Positions 48,018 through 58,830 are shown, counted from the first letter of the stretch. The stretch: DNA of 64,000 nucleotides from Pseudomonadota bacterium (GCA_026399755.1 JAPLQI010000111.1:1-64000); one strand, 5' to 3'. The notes: a model not told the origin generated them from the letters alone. Program-made: numbers and translations.

Positions 48018-49442
48018 ATGCTCCAACTCAACAACCCCACCCTCTTAAAACAAGCCTGCTATATCAACGGACTATGGCAAGAAGCCGCAGAGAAAATCGC
48101 GGTGACTAACCCCGCCACTGGGGAAATCATCGGGCATATTCCTAAAATGGGCCGCAGCGAAACGGCTAAAGCCATTGCCGCTGCCAAGCTCGCCATGCCT
48201 GCTTGGCAAAAGAAAACCGCCAAAGAGCGCAGCGTTATTTTACGTCGCTGGTTTGAGCTGATACTGGCCAATCAAGAAGACCTCGCGCAAATCCTAAGCG
48301 CCGAGCAAGGCAAGCCATTGGCCGAGGCGAGAGGCGAGATTGCCTATGGGGCCAGCTTTATTGAGTGGTTTGCAGAGGAAGCCAATCAGGCAGACAAACG
48401 TCTGATCGTAATCAAGCAAGCCATTGGCGTGGTCGCGGCCATTACCCCGTGGAATTTCCCCAATGCCATGATCACCCGCAAAGCGGGGCCGGCACTCGCA
48501 GCAGGCTGCGCTATTGTGCTTAAACCCGCCACCCAAACACCTTTTTCTGCGCTGGCGCTAGCCGTATTAGCCAGCGAGGCAGGGATTCCCGCAGGTGTAT
48601 TTAATGTCATCACCGGCACGGCCAGCCAGATTGGCGGCGAGCTAACCCGTAGCCCCGATGTAGCTAAGCTCAGCTTTACCGGCTCCACCGACATCGGCAA
48701 ATTGCTGATGCGGGAATGCGCCGACACGGTAAAAAAAGTCTCTCTAGAGCTGGGCGGCAATGCGCCGTTTGTGGTGTTTGACGATGCCGATCTAGGCGCC
48801 GCAGTGGAAGGCGCCATGGTCTCTAAATTTCGCAACGCTGGGCAAACCTGCGTCTGCGCCAATCGAATCTATGTGCAAGACAGCGTTTACGACGCCTTCG
48901 CCGCAAAACTCAGCGCGGCAGTTGCCAAGCTCAAAGTCGGCGTAGGCACAGGGGAAGGCGTGACCCAAGGCCCCCTGATCGATGAAAAAGCCGTGCAAAA
49001 AGTAGAAGAACATATCAAGGACGCGCTGGAGCAAGGCGCAACGCTGGCGCTGGGCGGCAAACGCCATGCGCTGGGGCATAGCTTCTTTGAACCCACCATC
49101 TTGCTCAATGTCACCGCCAAAATGAAAGTCGCCCGTGAAGAAACCTTCGGCCCGCTCGCGCCGCTGTTTAGATTTAGCAGCGAAGAAGAACTCATCCAGC
49201 TCGCCAACGACACAGAATTCGGCCTAGCCAGCTATTTTTACAGCCGCGACATCGGCCGCATCTGGCGCGTGGCCGAAGCACTGGAATACGGCATGGTGGG
49301 CATTAACACCGGCATGATCTCGAACGAACTGGCCCCCTTTGGCGGCGTAAAACAATCGGGCCTCGGCCGAGAAGGCTCCAAATACGGAATCGATGATTAT
49401 ATTTCGATCAAATACCTATGCATGGGCGGGATTGATCGCTGA
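48018..49442 (+). CDS. gabD: Succinate-semialdehyde dehydrogenase (NADP)
   Basis: Oxidises succinate semialdehyde to succinate. The 474-residue aldehyde dehydrogenase has TPWNFPNAMITRK, FTGSTDIGKLLM, the catalytic Glu in SLELGGNAPF and the catalytic Cys in GQTCVCANRI. The GabD-type C-terminus YGIDDYISIKYLCMGG is clear. The ATG at 48018 with AAAGGA upstream is preferred over 48000. It may also oxidise gamma-glutamyl-GABA aldehyde or aminobutyraldehyde in this pathway, since no separate PuuC is seen. Confidence 0.94.
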   Translation: MLQLNNPTLLKQACYINGLWQEAAEKIAVTNPATGEIIGHIPKMGRSETAKAIAAAKLAMPAWQKKTAKERSVILRRWFELILANQEDLAQILSAEQGKPLAEARGEIAYGASFIEWFAEEANQADKRLIVIKQAIGVVAAITPWNFPNAMITRKAGPALAAGCAIVLKPATQTPFSALALAVLASEAGIPAGVFNVITGTASQIGGELTRSPDVAKLSFTGSTDIGKLLMRECADTVKKVSLELGGNAPFVVFDDADLGAAVEGAMVSKFRNAGQTCVCANRIYVQDSVYDAFAAKLSAAVAKLKVGVGTGEGVTQGPLIDEKAVQKVEEHIKDALEQGATLALGGKRHALGHSFFEPTILLNVTAKMKVAREETFGPLAPLFRFSSEEELIQLANDTEFGLASYFYSRDIGRIWRVAEALEYGMVGINTGMISNELAPFGGVKQSGLGREGSKYGIDDYISIKYLCMGGIDR

Positions 49443-49695
49443 TTAAAGATTCTAATGCGAATTTTTTCGTAGGGCGGGTGCAACCCGCCGTTTTTCGTAT
49501 TTCAGTAAAGCTCAGCGGGTTTCACCCGCCCTAAGAAGATTTAATATTTGTACACACAGCAAACCAGCAGAAAATTACGCCCCCAGCGCCCATTCTGTGC
49601 ATCATTTCCCTTATAAAGCGTAATTTATTCACTTCGAATATCCTGCCCTATCTGTGACAATCAAAACCATTGTCACTCAAATAAAAGAACATCAA
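49443..49695. repeat. Palindrome C, intergenic copy (49469-49534)
   Basis: GTAGGGCGGGTGCAACCCGCC and GCGGGTTTCACCCGCCCTAAG are inverted around about 24 bp. It is nearly identical to the core of the mobile element at 31220-31378 but has no AATCCTATCAAC ends. It lies downstream of gabD and may act as a transcription-end structure. The remainder of the gap leads into mscS. Confidence 0.8.
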
Positions 49696-50547
49696 ATGAA
49701 TTGGATTGAAATTCTGCAAGCTCAGGCAATCAGCTATGCGCCTAAGTTACTTTCTGCGCTGATTACGCTCTTTATTGGCTGGAAGCTAATTGGCATTGCT
49801 ACACAATTGCTCGATAAAATGCTGACTCGCAGCAATGTTGAATCCACTTTACGCCACTTTTTAGGCAGCCTTGCCAATGTGGCATTAAAAGCGCTGCTAT
49901 TGATTAGTGCCGCTTCGATGATAGGCATTGAAACCACTTCATTTATTGCTATTTTAGGTGCTGCAGGCTTAGCGATTGGCCTAGCACTACAAGGCAGCTT
50001 GAGTAACTTTGCCGGTGGCGTGCTGATTTTAATGTTTAAACCATTTAAAGCCGGTGATTTTATTGAAGCACAGGGGCAAGCCGGAACAGTGGAAGGCATT
50101 CAGATTTTTACCACTCGTTTACGCACAGGCGATAATAAACTGATTGTGATGCCCAATGGCCCCTTAGCCAATGGCAATCTGATTAATTATTCTGCCATGC
50201 CAGTGCGCCGTGTCGATTTTGTATTTGGCATTGGTTATGACGATGATATTGATCACGCTCGCAAAGTGATCTTATCGGTATTAAATATAGATAAGCGAAT
50301 TCACCAAGACCCAGCGCCGATGGTGGTAGTTTCATCGCTTGCTGAAAGCTCGGTTAATTTTACAGTGCGTGTTTGGGCCAATAGCGAACATTACTGGCCT
50401 ATCTTTTTTGACACCACCGAAAACATTAAAAAAGCCTTTGATGTAGCAAAGATTTCCATTCCCTTCCCGCAACGCACGATCCATCATATACAGCATAATG
50501 AAGCGAGCAAGTCTTTATCAAAAGCCCAGCTTGAGCATGTTGATTAG
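49696..50547 (+). CDS. mscS: Small-conductance mechanosensitive channel
   Basis: Inner-membrane channel that opens on membrane tension during hypo-osmotic shock. From the ATG at 49696 (MNWIEILQAQ) it has 283 residues, close to E. coli MscS (286). It shows three membrane helices. The pore helix ILGAAGLAIGLALQGSLSNFAGG carries the Gly/Ala pattern and is followed by the beta domain PFKAGDFIEAQGQAGTVEGI. An earlier in-frame start at 49654 is less likely. Confidence 0.95.
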   Translation: MNWIEILQAQAISYAPKLLSALITLFIGWKLIGIATQLLDKMLTRSNVESTLRHFLGSLANVALKALLLISAASMIGIETTSFIAILGAAGLAIGLALQGSLSNFAGGVLILMFKPFKAGDFIEAQGQAGTVEGIQIFTTRLRTGDNKLIVMPNGPLANGNLINYSAMPVRRVDFVFGIGYDDDIDHARKVILSVLNIDKRIHQDPAPMVVVSSLAESSVNFTVRVWANSEHYWPIFFDTTENIKKAFDVAKISIPFPQRTIHHIQHNEASKSLSKAQLEHVD

Positions 50548-50565
50548 AGATTAAGTAGATATAAT

Positions 50566-50590
50566 CTTCAGGGTCTCTCTCACCCTGAAG
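50566..50590 (+). promoter_or_regulatory. Hairpin next to the hpaF-like ribosome site
   Basis: CTTCAGGGT (50566-50574) pairs perfectly with ACCCTGAAG (50582-50590). The right arm overlaps GAAGGTG, the only plausible ribosome site for the gene starting at 50598. It may end the mscS transcript or hide the ribosome site of the next gene. There is no U-tract. Confidence 0.5.
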
Positions 50591-50597
50591 GTGTCCC

Positions 50598-50954
50598 ATG
50601 CCCCACCTTAATCTTGAATACAGCAAGAATTTAAGCGCATTTGATCCCCGCCTTGCCCTGCAACAATTAAACAATGCCCTGATTGAATCTGGGCATTTTG
50701 TTGAAGGAGATATTCAAAGCCGCGCGATCGGCTTTGATGATTTTCTAATTGGCAATGTCCAAGAGGGCCGCGCGTTTATTCATATCAAACTGCAGATTCT
50801 AAGCGGCCGCTCAGCTGAAGTTAAAAAAGCACTTTCAGAGGCGCTGATTCAAGCCCTAAAAATAGACCGCCCACAAGAATTAAAACTGCTGATCCGTAGC
50901 GAGATTATCGATATCGATCGCCCTTCCTATTGCATGTTAAATATAGAAAACTAG
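50598..50954 (+). CDS. 5-carboxymethyl-2-hydroxymuconate delta-isomerase family protein
   Basis: A 118-residue tautomerase-superfamily protein of the HpaF/CHMI type. The N-terminal [11 protein letters not shown] carries the catalytic Pro2 after Met removal. [20 protein letters not shown] matches the family core. No other homoprotocatechuate-degradation genes are nearby, so its real substrate is unclear. The stop overlaps the 3' end of the convergent chemoreceptor gene by 4 bp. Confidence 0.87.
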   Translation: MPHLNLEYSKNLSAFDPRLALQQLNNALIESGHFVEGDIQSRAIGFDDFLIGNVQEGRAFIHIKLQILSGRSAEVKKALSEALIQALKIDRPQELKLLIRSEIIDIDRPSYCMLNIEN

Positions 50955-52579
50955 CCCGTTTTTAAAGCATGCAGCTTAAATTGTGAAATTAATCCCTTCA
51001 TATTAAGCGCTAGCTCATTTAGGCGTGCGGTGGTATCCACTGCACGCTGAGTTGCTTCTACGTTTTCCCCCGACATCGCTACAATCTGCTCTATTCCCCG
51101 CGAAATCACGTCGCTACCCCTGTTTTGCTCCTGCATGGCCGTCGCAATATCGACAACCGATTCAATCACATCTCCAGAGCCGGTACTGCTACGCTGCACC
51201 ACCAAGGCCACCGCTTTGGCCTGCTCATTACCATTTTTAACCCGCTGCACACCTCTTTCCATGCTTTCAATTGCCGCCCGGGTGCCTTGTAAAATATCAT
51301 TGATCACGCCGCCAATTTCTTGAGTGGCCTGCGTGGTTCTATATGCCAGAGTGCGCACCTCATCCGCCACCACGGCAAATCCTCGGCCCTGCTCTCCTGC
51401 CCTTGCCGCCTCGATGGCTGCATTTAAGGCTAATAAATTAGTTTGATCGGCAATTCCTTTAATCACATTCACAATCGAATTAATCTGATCTGATTGCTCG
51501 CCTAAGCCTCGAATAATTTCTGAAGTTTCAGAAACAGATTTTTCAACTTCTTCCATCCCCGCCAAGACTCCCGCAATCATTTTTGCACCATCATTAGATC
51601 GCTCGGCCGATTCTGCAGTTAGGCTATGCGCACGTTGCGCACTGCTATTCACTTGCTCAATACTCACCACCATCAGGCCAATTGATTCGGCAATCGCCTC
51701 TGCCGATGTATTCTGATTTTCAGATGCTGTTCTGATAAAGCCAGATTGAGTCGCCAGCTCTTGCCCATAGCAAATCACTTCTTCTGCACTATCGCTGACC
51801 TGACGGATAATACTTTCTAAATGGTTTTGCATCGCCCTTAATGAAAGCAATAACTGCCCCATTTCATCATTGCGCGAAGTCTCTATATCATGACAAAAAT
51901 CACCTTTGGCAATATTGCTGGCAATGGATATGGCCTCACTTAATACCGCCGATATTTGCCTAGTGACCAGTGTAGAAATCAAGGTCATAATCATGATCAC
52001 CAAGACTAGAAATACCAACATATATAATTGAGATTTAGCAAATATCTGTTCAGAGCCTTTTGATTGTTCGGCAGTCTGTTTTTCAATTAAATCTGACAAG
52101 GCCGCCATTTCTTTTTCTAACACATCAAATTGCTGCTGAAAAACAGGTAAATCTTTTTCCATTTTTTCTGGCGCATTTTTTGCACTGGCAAATAGCTGAG
52201 TGGCTAGTGCAATATATGCATCAACAACAGGCTTTACCGTAGCTATTTTATTTTTAATCTGTTCACCCTGCTCTAACTTTTCATTACTGGCAAACAACTC
52301 TTTAAAGTGATTACCATGCTCTGCTAAATCTTTTTCAGCAGAATCAAATTCTTTCATATCATTATTTTTAATGGCTAAGATCGCTGATAAGACATCTCCG
52401 CGTATTGCATCGTGCATCATGTCTGATTCCATATGATTACGCATAATGGATAGACCGCCAAGTAAATCATCTACACTTTTGTGTGATGAATTTTGGCCGT
52501 TCAAGCCAATAAACCCCATAATCAGGACGGCAACTACACCGGATAGCCCCATCAAAAACAATCTAAATTTTAATGTCAT
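50951..52579 (-). CDS. Methyl-accepting chemotaxis protein
   Basis: A 542-residue chemoreceptor. It has membrane helix 1 (about 6-28) and a periplasmic four-helix-bundle region (30-185; no Cache fold evident). Helix 2 ([21 protein letters not shown]) and a HAMP domain follow, then a cytoplasmic signalling hairpin with [20 protein letters not shown] and [15 protein letters not shown]. The ligand is unknown. It is transcribed alone, convergent with the isomerase gene. Confidence 0.94.
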   Translation of the reverse strand: MTLKFRLFLMGLSGVVAVLIMGFIGLNGQNSSHKSVDDLLGGLSIMRNHMESDMMHDAIRGDVLSAILAIKNNDMKEFDSAEKDLAEHGNHFKELFASNEKLEQGEQIKNKIATVKPVVDAYIALATQLFASAKNAPEKMEKDLPVFQQQFDVLEKEMAALSDLIEKQTAEQSKGSEQIFAKSQLYMLVFLVLVIMIMTLISTLVTRQISAVLSEAISIASNIAKGDFCHDIETSRNDEMGQLLLSLRAMQNHLESIIRQVSDSAEEVICYGQELATQSGFIRTASENQNTSAEAIAESIGLMVVSIEQVNSSAQRAHSLTAESAERSNDGAKMIAGVLAGMEEVEKSVSETSEIIRGLGEQSDQINSIVNVIKGIADQTNLLALNAAIEAARAGEQGRGFAVVADEVRTLAYRTTQATQEIGGVINDILQGTRAAIESMERGVQRVKNGNEQAKAVALVVQRSSTGSGDVIESVVDIATAMQEQNRGSDVISRGIEQIVAMSGENVEATQRAVDTTARLNELALNMKGLISQFKLHALKTG

Positions 52580-52672
52580 TGCCCTATCCTTTATTTGCGC
52601 ATTTAACTTATTAAAAGATAGAACATTGGCAACAATTTGATAATATTATTTACTTACAAGCAATAAACTTAC

Positions 52673-52705
52673 AAAAAAAGCCTCGCACAATGGCGAAGCT
52701 TTTAT
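52673..52705 (-). terminator. Rho-independent terminator-like hairpin downstream of the metallophosphoesterase
   Basis: Read on the minus strand, AAAGCTTCGC and GCGAGGCTTT pair imperfectly around CATTGT and are followed by a T-run. It lies about 70 bp beyond the stop of the metallophosphoesterase gene. Confidence 0.6.
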
Positions 52706-52775
52706 AGTTTGGTCAATGCGCGCATATTTTTTATTAGCCATATTACAGCCAATATAATTCACCTCTCAGTAATCT

Positions 52776-53927
52776 TTACCCTCGCTGCAAAGTAATTCGC
52801 GTTATTTCCGAAGGCGCAAACAATCGTTTTGGTGGGCCCCAATAGCCTGTGCCTCGGCTGGTATACACCCACACATTGCCCAATAAATTTAAGCCCGCGG
52901 TAAAAGGCTGCTGAAAACGTACAAAGAAGTTCCAAGGAAAAAACTGCCCGCCGTGGGTGTGGCCGGATAATTGCAAATGCAGGCCTAAATCCTGCGCCTT
53001 GAAGGCACTGCGTGGCTGATGCGCGAGGAGTAATTTAAACGGTGAATCGGGCGATCCTGCCAGAGCAGCCTGTGCATCACTTTGATGATCTGGATGAAAA
53101 TGCCCAGCACTGTAATCAGTTACCCCTGCCACCACCAGCTGATGGCCGCCGTGGGATAGCAAAACATGCTCGTTCAGCAGCACTTGCAAGCCTAAACGGC
53201 GCAGCTCGGCAATCCACGGCAGCGCGCCAGAATAATACTCGTGATTACCCGTTACAAAAAAAGTGCCGTGGGTGGATTTTAATCGCGCTAGGGGCGCGGT
53301 GTGCGCGCCCAGATCGGCCACATTGCCGTCGACCAAATCGCCCGTTACCGCCACTAAATCTGCGCCAAGGCCATTTACTTTGTCCACAATCGCATCCAGA
53401 TAAGGCCGCTTAATCGTTGGCCCTACATGAATATCGCTGATTTGCGCGATAGTAAAACCCACTAATTCTGCTGGTAAATTAGCCACCGACACGGCCACAT
53501 CCACAATCTCTGCGCTGCGCCTTGCATTAATCAGACCCAGCAAAGTAAACAGCGCCGCCCCTGCAAACACGCCCAAAGCACTCTGAATCTGCCAGTTGCT
53601 ATACGCCGCATCGCTTAATAAATAAGCGGAAGGCAGCAAAGACACATCGCGCAGCAGACAGAGCACAAACAAAGACGAAAACAGCCCCATCACCGTTAAA
53701 CCCAGCCAAGCAAGTCGATCGGCCCACGGCGGCTGGCTGATAAATCTGGCGGCTAAACCCAAGGGCAGCAGCAGACTAGACAGCAGCAATGCCAGCCAGC
53801 CCACTAATAAACCCGTGCCGTACAGACCCAAAGCAGGAAACAAACGCATTCCCAAATAGCCATGCGCCAAGAAGATAATGCCAAGCATAAGCAGCAGGGT
53901 TGAACGGGGCGGTGTGGTCTGTTTCAA
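52776..53927 (-). CDS. Membrane-anchored metallophosphoesterase (YkuE/YaeI-like)
   Basis: Four N-terminal hydrophobic helices (about 10-135) precede a calcineurin-like phosphoesterase domain with the metal motifs SDIHVGP, GDLVDG, GNHEYY, LAHQPR and GHTHGGQ. Related proteins act on UDP-diacylglucosamine-like lipids or unknown phosphoesters; the substrate here is unknown. The 383-residue frame starts with TTG at 53927, preceded by AGGA at about 10 bp. The first in-frame ATG is 13 codons later. Confidence 0.9.
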   Translation of the reverse strand: MKQTTPPRSTLLLMLGIIFLAHGYLGMRLFPALGLYGTGLLVGWLALLLSSLLLPLGLAARFISQPPWADRLAWLGLTVMGLFSSLFVLCLLRDVSLLPSAYLLSDAAYSNWQIQSALGVFAGAALFTLLGLINARRSAEIVDVAVSVANLPAELVGFTIAQISDIHVGPTIKRPYLDAIVDKVNGLGADLVAVTGDLVDGNVADLGAHTAPLARLKSTHGTFFVTGNHEYYSGALPWIAELRRLGLQVLLNEHVLLSHGGHQLVVAGVTDYSAGHFHPDHQSDAQAALAGSPDSPFKLLLAHQPRSAFKAQDLGLHLQLSGHTHGGQFFPWNFFVRFQQPFTAGLNLLGNVWVYTSRGTGYWGPPKRLFAPSEITRITLQRG

Positions 53928-54151
53928 GTGCGTTTGTCCTTGGTGGTGGTGGATAAATGTAGGGTGGCAAGGAGAGACGCTGCCCTATAGGCATCAAATT
54001 AAGATATGAACATGCCAAACAAGCTGGTTTTTATAGGGTGTGCAAGTCGTTTTTCTTGCGCACCGCCCTCGGTGCGCAACGACTGCGTCGTTGTACACCC
54101 TATAAAATACCAATCCGCCGCGTGGGCACAAAACCGTGACCACCCCAAAAC
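53928..54151. repeat. D-type palindrome (54032-54104) in the metallophosphoesterase-trhO gap
   Basis: TATAGGGTGTGCAAGTCG...GGTGCGCAACGACTGCGTCG...TACACCCTATA is palindrome D in the opposite orientation to the copy inside the mobile element at 39635. AAGCTGGTTTTT to its left matches the element's interior, but the terminal repeats are decayed. A short GTAGGGTGGCA...TGCCCTATAGGCATC piece precedes it. Confidence 0.75.
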
Positions 54152-55105
54152 TTAATCCTTAGCCAGTGCATCCCGCATATTGCGGCCAAGCGGGCTGGGC
54201 TGATTACGTTTTTTGGCGAGCTCGATCTGCTTTTGCCGCTCGCGCGCGCCATTTCTGGTTTTTTCGCTGAGCGAATTCCAGCAGTGTGGGCAGCTAATCC
54301 CCGCTACGTAATGGGGTGAGAGTCGCTCTTCCACTGATACAGGCTGGCGGCAGGCGTGGCAGAGGTCGAAATCGCCTTCGCTTAAATCGTGGCGAACGGT
54401 GACGCGGTTATCAAACACAAAGCAGTCGCCATTCCACTTGGTTTCTTCCTGCTTTACCGTTTCTAGATATTTAAGAATGCCGCCTTTCAGGTGGAAGACT
54501 TCTTCAAAACCCTCGCCCAGCATATAGCTAGATGCTTTTTCGCAGCGAATCCCGCCGGTGCAAAACATGGCGACTTTCTTGTGCTTGGCTGGGTCGAAAT
54601 GCTGCTTAATATAATCTGGGAATTCGCGGAAACTGGCCGTTTTAGGATCAATTGCGCCTTCAAATGTGCCAATTGCCACTTCATAATCATTGCGCGTATC
54701 GATCAGCAGCACTTCAGGATCGCTAATCAGCGCATTCCAACCCTCTGGCTCTACATAAGTGCCCACGGCCAGATTCGGGTCTACGCCCGGCACGCCTAAG
54801 GTGACGATTTCTTTCTTTAATTTAACTTTGCTGCGGTAAAACGGCTGCTCATCGCAATAAGATTCTTTGTGGTCCATATCGATAAAGCGTGCATCGCTTT
54901 TTAGCCACGCCAATAAGCCATCAATCCCCGTGCGGGAGCCCGCTACCGTGCCATTAATGCCTTCAAAAGCCAGCAGCAAAGTGCCTTTTACTTCGTTATC
55001 TAGCATAGATTGCAATAGCGGCTCTTTAAGCGCTTCAAAATCGGCCAGCGTTACAAATTTATACAGGGCAGCCACGACGATGGCTTGCGATTGATTCTGT
55101 GTCAT
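54152..55105 (-). CDS. trhO: tRNA uridine(34) hydroxylase, rhodanese family
   Basis: Oxygen-dependent hydroxylation of U34 in tRNAs toward 5-hydroxyuridine. The 317-residue protein has an N-terminal acylphosphatase-like domain (GINGTVAGS) and a rhodanese domain with the active cysteine in [16 protein letters not shown]. The C-terminal cysteine cluster CHACR...CPHCW probably binds zinc. It matches the YceA/TrhO family in length and order. It is transcribed singly. Confidence 0.95.
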   Translation of the reverse strand: MTQNQSQAIVVAALYKFVTLADFEALKEPLLQSMLDNEVKGTLLLAFEGINGTVAGSRTGIDGLLAWLKSDARFIDMDHKESYCDEQPFYRSKVKLKKEIVTLGVPGVDPNLAVGTYVEPEGWNALISDPEVLLIDTRNDYEVAIGTFEGAIDPKTASFREFPDYIKQHFDPAKHKKVAMFCTGGIRCEKASSYMLGEGFEEVFHLKGGILKYLETVKQEETKWNGDCFVFDNRVTVRHDLSEGDFDLCHACRQPVSVEERLSPHYVAGISCPHCWNSLSEKTRNGARERQKQIELAKKRNQPSPLGRNMRDALAKD

Positions 55106-55359
55106 TTTTTTAATATCTCCAGGTGGTCATCCACGCAAAGGATGGACCGGATAAAAGCGGGTAAAACCCAGCGAGGCCGCAGTTTACCTGAAGCAAAAAT
55201 GAATAACAGCCCGCCAGTCAGCCGACGGCTTTTGTATAGATGGGCACTAAGCACAAAATATCAATCCTGCCTTGCTTTAAGGCCTAGGCAAGGACTAATT
55301 TTAAGGCTGTTGCCTGTACCGCGATAAACGCAATAATAATCAGATAGGCTGGAAGGGGC

Positions 55360-56739
55360 TTGATAATGGCAATACCGACAATGAAGAAAATTTTTATTTC
55401 AAGAGGGATTTTGTTCTTATTATTTATCGCCATTTTATATGCCATGCTTTACGTTAATAAATTAAATGAAGATCGCCTTTTTTTAGCACAAAGGCAGCAA
55501 TACGCCTCGACATGGATAATCAAGCAACTATACGAAAATAGAAGCAATATAAAAACACACCCTCAGGCTAAAGAGATTTTTCAGGATATAGGCGACGGCA
55601 GCGAATTACTCAGTGATATGCAATTTATTCAGGTGGCAGGGTTTAATGATATAGAACGATCCCTTTTTAAATTAATAACGACCAAATCAAATCAGCAAAT
55701 AGAAAAACAACAAAGCATCAATCAGCTATCCGTATTATTAGAAAAAAGGTTCACGAGTATCGTTAGCGATCAACGCAAGCAACAAGAGAATTACTTCTAC
55801 CTAATCACGCTTGCCACAATTATTTTAAGCGTAGTTTGCCTCTTATTTATTAGCCAAACCTATTTAGGCATGATCAAAAGAATTGGCTGCGGCCCCGGTG
55901 AAGCACGGCGTTTAATACTAGAAGTGGTTGCAGGCAATTTACGCGGGGAGTTTTCAGCTAATCATGAAAACAGCCTGCTCTATGCCTTACACAGCATGAT
56001 AGAAAAATTGCATGAGGTGCTGGGCGAAATCCGCGAAACATCGCACTTGCTGGCAAAAACATCACATTTAATTAATTCATCGGCCAAAGATCTGACTTAT
56101 AACGCCATGGAGCAAGCCACCAGTATTGAAGAAACCAGTGCCTATTTAGAACAACTAACCGCCACCGTGGCGCAAAATAATGAAAACACCCGCATTACCG
56201 AAGATATCTCCGCGCATTCATCCATGAATGCCATTGCAGGCGGTGAAGCGGTTAAAAAAACCGTATTGGCCATGCGCGAAATTGCCAAAAAAATCAGCAT
56301 TATTGACGACATTGCCTACCAAACGAATCTATTAGCCCTGAATGCCGCTATCGAAGCCGCCCGCGCAGGTGAGCAAGGCAAAGGCTTTGCCGTGGTCGCC
56401 GCCGAAGTCAGAAAACTAGCCGAGCGCAGCCAAACCGCCGCACAAGAAATCAGCATTCTAGCCAGCAATAGCGTAGAGCAAGCCGAACGTGCAGGTGCAT
56501 TACTGAATGAAATTGTGCCATCTATTAGAAAAACCGCCGATCTAGTCCAAGAAATCTCCGCTGCATCGCGCGAGCAATTTATTGGCATTGAGCAAATTAA
56601 TCTATCCGCCACTAAATTAAGTAATGTCACCCAAGCCACCGCAATGGCTGCAGAAGATTTATCCAATACATCGGATGAATTATCCATGCACGCGCAAAAG
56701 CTGGAAGACGTGATTGGTTTTTTCCAAATGAAATCTTAA
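55360..56739 (+). CDS. Methyl-accepting chemotaxis protein with a short periplasmic domain
   Basis: A 459-residue chemoreceptor. It has helix 1 at about 10-28, a helical periplasmic region of roughly 115 residues, and helix 2 ([23 protein letters not shown] in parts) at about 147-168. A reduced HAMP-like linker ([21 protein letters not shown]) and the signalling tip [20 protein letters not shown] with [19 protein letters not shown] follow. The first part of the signalling hairpin looks short ([21 protein letters not shown]), suggesting an uncommon heptad class or a small deletion. It ends 4 bp inside the convergent MFS gene. Confidence 0.92.
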   Translation: MIMAIPTMKKIFISRGILFLLFIAILYAMLYVNKLNEDRLFLAQRQQYASTWIIKQLYENRSNIKTHPQAKEIFQDIGDGSELLSDMQFIQVAGFNDIERSLFKLITTKSNQQIEKQQSINQLSVLLEKRFTSIVSDQRKQQENYFYLITLATIILSVVCLLFISQTYLGMIKRIGCGPGEARRLILEVVAGNLRGEFSANHENSLLYALHSMIEKLHEVLGEIRETSHLLAKTSHLINSSAKDLTYNAMEQATSIEETSAYLEQLTATVAQNNENTRITEDISAHSSMNAIAGGEAVKKTVLAMREIAKKISIIDDIAYQTNLLALNAAIEAARAGEQGKGFAVVAAEVRKLAERSQTAAQEISILASNSVEQAERAGALLNEIVPSIRKTADLVQEISAASREQFIGIEQINLSATKLSNVTQATAMAAEDLSNTSDELSMHAQKLEDVIGFFQMKS

Positions 56740-57953
56740 ACCGCACAGGGTGCCATTTTAACTGCCGCCCTATCCATCAGCGGCACCGCCAAAATGGCCA
56801 AAATAGCACAGGCAAACCACACGCTATGCCCGCCAAAATGGCTGTATATCTGGCTGCCAAATACCGGTGAAATCAGCATACTGACACTCCAGCACACCCC
56901 GTAAAGCCCAAAATAATGGCCGCTTTTACGCCCCTCGGCGCGCTGCATCACCAGCACGCTCATTGTGGGCATAAACAAGATTTCACCTATGGTCCAAATC
57001 GCGGTAGAAAGGCAAACATAGGCAAAGCCCCACTCCACCCCAAAAGGCAACATGCCCAGCCCAATCGCCAACAAGATAGCGCCAAGCGCAAGCTGGCCGC
57101 GCTCGCCCCAGTGCTCTGTGGCGCGGGTTAATGGAATCTGCAATGCCACCACTAGCAGCCCATTGATCGTAAATTGCCAGCCCAAAGCCCCTGCGCCCAG
57201 CTGATAAAAATCCAGCAGATAGTTGCCCAGCATGCTGTTAACCGTTTCGTAAGCCAGCCCCAGCATCACCCCCACCAGCAAAAAAACCATAAAGGGCCCA
57301 TCCGAATAAGGCGAGACCAGCCCCTGCTCTGGCCCGGCTGGCGCACTGCCAGCCAGCGGCACCGCACTCCAGCGCCGCAAAGCCCAGCGTAGCCAGAAAG
57401 CCGCCGCAAAAGACATGCTTGCACTCACCACAAACACCCAGCGGTAATCCCAATGCGCCAATACACCACCCAACACACCTGCAATCGCCACCGCTAAATT
57501 AACCGCCACCCGATTTAAGGCCTGCGCCCGTGGCCGCTCTGCTAGGCTGCAGTTTTCCATAATCAGGCGCTGGTTAAGAGGCCGCGCTCCCCCATCGCAC
57601 ACCCCCGATAAAAACAACAACAGCGCCAGCAACCAAGCCGACTCAAGTAATGTAAGGCTAAGCAAGAGCACGCCACTGGCAAACATCAGCCGCACAGCCA
57701 GCTTGCCTGTGGGCATATGATCGCTCAGCACACCAATAGCGTAAGACCCCAGCAATAAACCCGCCCCGCTGCATGCCAGCAACCAGCCGATGGTATCAAT
57801 CGAAAACCCCAGCACCTCCCGCAGATACAAAGCCATAAACAGCTTCACCATCACGCCAAGGCGATTAACAAACAACGCCCCCGCCAAGCCCCAAGCCATT
57901 TGCGGTAAATCAGATAAGCGATTTTTAAACGAATTCAATGAAGCAAGCAGCAT
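56736..57953 (-). CDS. MFS transporter, MdtH-like
   Basis: A 405-residue carrier with 12 predicted helices. The loop 2-3 signature appears as [16 protein letters not shown], close to the classic GxLxDRxGRR drug:H+ antiporter motif. [17 protein letters not shown] resembles MdtH/YceL-type exporters. The substrate is unknown. It converges with the chemoreceptor gene (4-bp overlap) and is divergent from the cupin locus. Confidence 0.88.
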   Translation of the reverse strand: MLLASLNSFKNRLSDLPQMAWGLAGALFVNRLGVMVKLFMALYLREVLGFSIDTIGWLLACSGAGLLLGSYAIGVLSDHMPTGKLAVRLMFASGVLLLSLTLLESAWLLALLLFLSGVCDGGARPLNQRLIMENCSLAERPRAQALNRVAVNLAVAIAGVLGGVLAHWDYRWVFVVSASMSFAAAFWLRWALRRWSAVPLAGSAPAGPEQGLVSPYSDGPFMVFLLVGVMLGLAYETVNSMLGNYLLDFYQLGAGALGWQFTINGLLVVALQIPLTRATEHWGERGQLALGAILLAIGLGMLPFGVEWGFAYVCLSTAIWTIGEILFMPTMSVLVMQRAEGRKSGHYFGLYGVCWSVSMLISPVFGSQIYSHFGGHSVWFACAILAILAVPLMDRAAVKMAPCAV

Positions 57954-58097
57954 ACGGCAGGCCCTCTAGGGTAGACCTACATACTACGTGCATGCTTACG
58001 ACATATAAATATACAATTCAGGCAATACAAAGGAATACAGTGCCATCTTTAAGATTAGAGCCCGCACCGCCTTCCACCAAAAATCGCAGAGAACACC

Positions 58098-58413
58098 ATG
58101 CCGCAAAATATCTTTCACGAAAGCAGCCCCCCCAGCCACGGGCGAGCGTTTTGAGCCTTTGCACACCCAGCCCGGCCTGCTAATAGAGCGCATCATCAGC
58201 TCCCCCTGCATCGCCCACACCGAATACATCCAGCCGCAGGACGAATGGGTACTGCTGCTACAAGGCCAAGCTGCGTTAGATGTAGCGGGCAAAACCGTAG
58301 CACTACAAAGCGGCGACTACCTGTTTATCCCCGCCCTTACCCCGCACACCGTACTGGAAGTCAGCGACGGCGCGATCTGGTTGGCGGTGCATATTTGGGG
58401 AGGAGTGGCGTAA
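58098..58413 (+). pseudogene. Cupin-domain protein gene with a +1 frameshift in a C7 run
   Basis: The reading MPQNIFHESSPP starts at the ATG at 58098 and stops after 19 codons. Removing one base from the C7 run at 58127-58133 joins it to ATGERFEPLHTQPGLLIERI and on through a normal single-domain cupin (WVLLLQGQAALDV, SGDYLFIPALTPHTV) ending at 58413. The intact product would be about 104 residues. Either the gene is broken (or phase-variable) or the run was miscounted. The remaining downstream frame could still start at 58159. Confidence 0.8.
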
Positions 58414-58830
58414 ATATCCAGCCAGCAGACTGGCTACAGAGACTTGCTTTTTAGTGCCTTCGGCACCTTGATTTTGGTGCGGGTAGCCACCACAGGGCCT
58501 GAGCATTAATTCCAGCAGTAGTAACACAAGAAAGAGGCAACCACAGTTCTACACTCGCTGCATAGGGCTTAAGAACCCACTTGAAGCACGCCGAAGCGAG
58601 TTCCGCAGCCGCCGAATTGATTGACCCATGCTCGTGCTTTGCGATTAATTTAATTAAATAATAAAATGTGATTTTGACATAGGTCAGTCAAAAATAGGCA
58701 GGTGGGGCAATAACTCATGGGCTACAACAAAACCAACAATGGCATCTGTACGGTTCCAACAAACTGGCCCATCGGCCACCTTGGGGTTAATCTCACACAC
58801 TGCATCAAATCCTTAAAATTGGAATGTCAA
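58414..58830. repeat. Repeat A fragments in inverted arrangement, then the rsbQ leader
   Basis: TTTTTAGTGCCTTCGGCAC (from 58448) is the reverse complement of the end of element A. About 58559-58640 resembles its beginning in the direct orientation (GCATAGGGCTTAAG, CACGCCGAAGCGAG, TTCCGCAGCCGCCG). The middle of A is missing. From 58640 the DNA becomes AT-rich up to the rsbQ-like gene. No other gene is seen. Confidence 0.7.
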
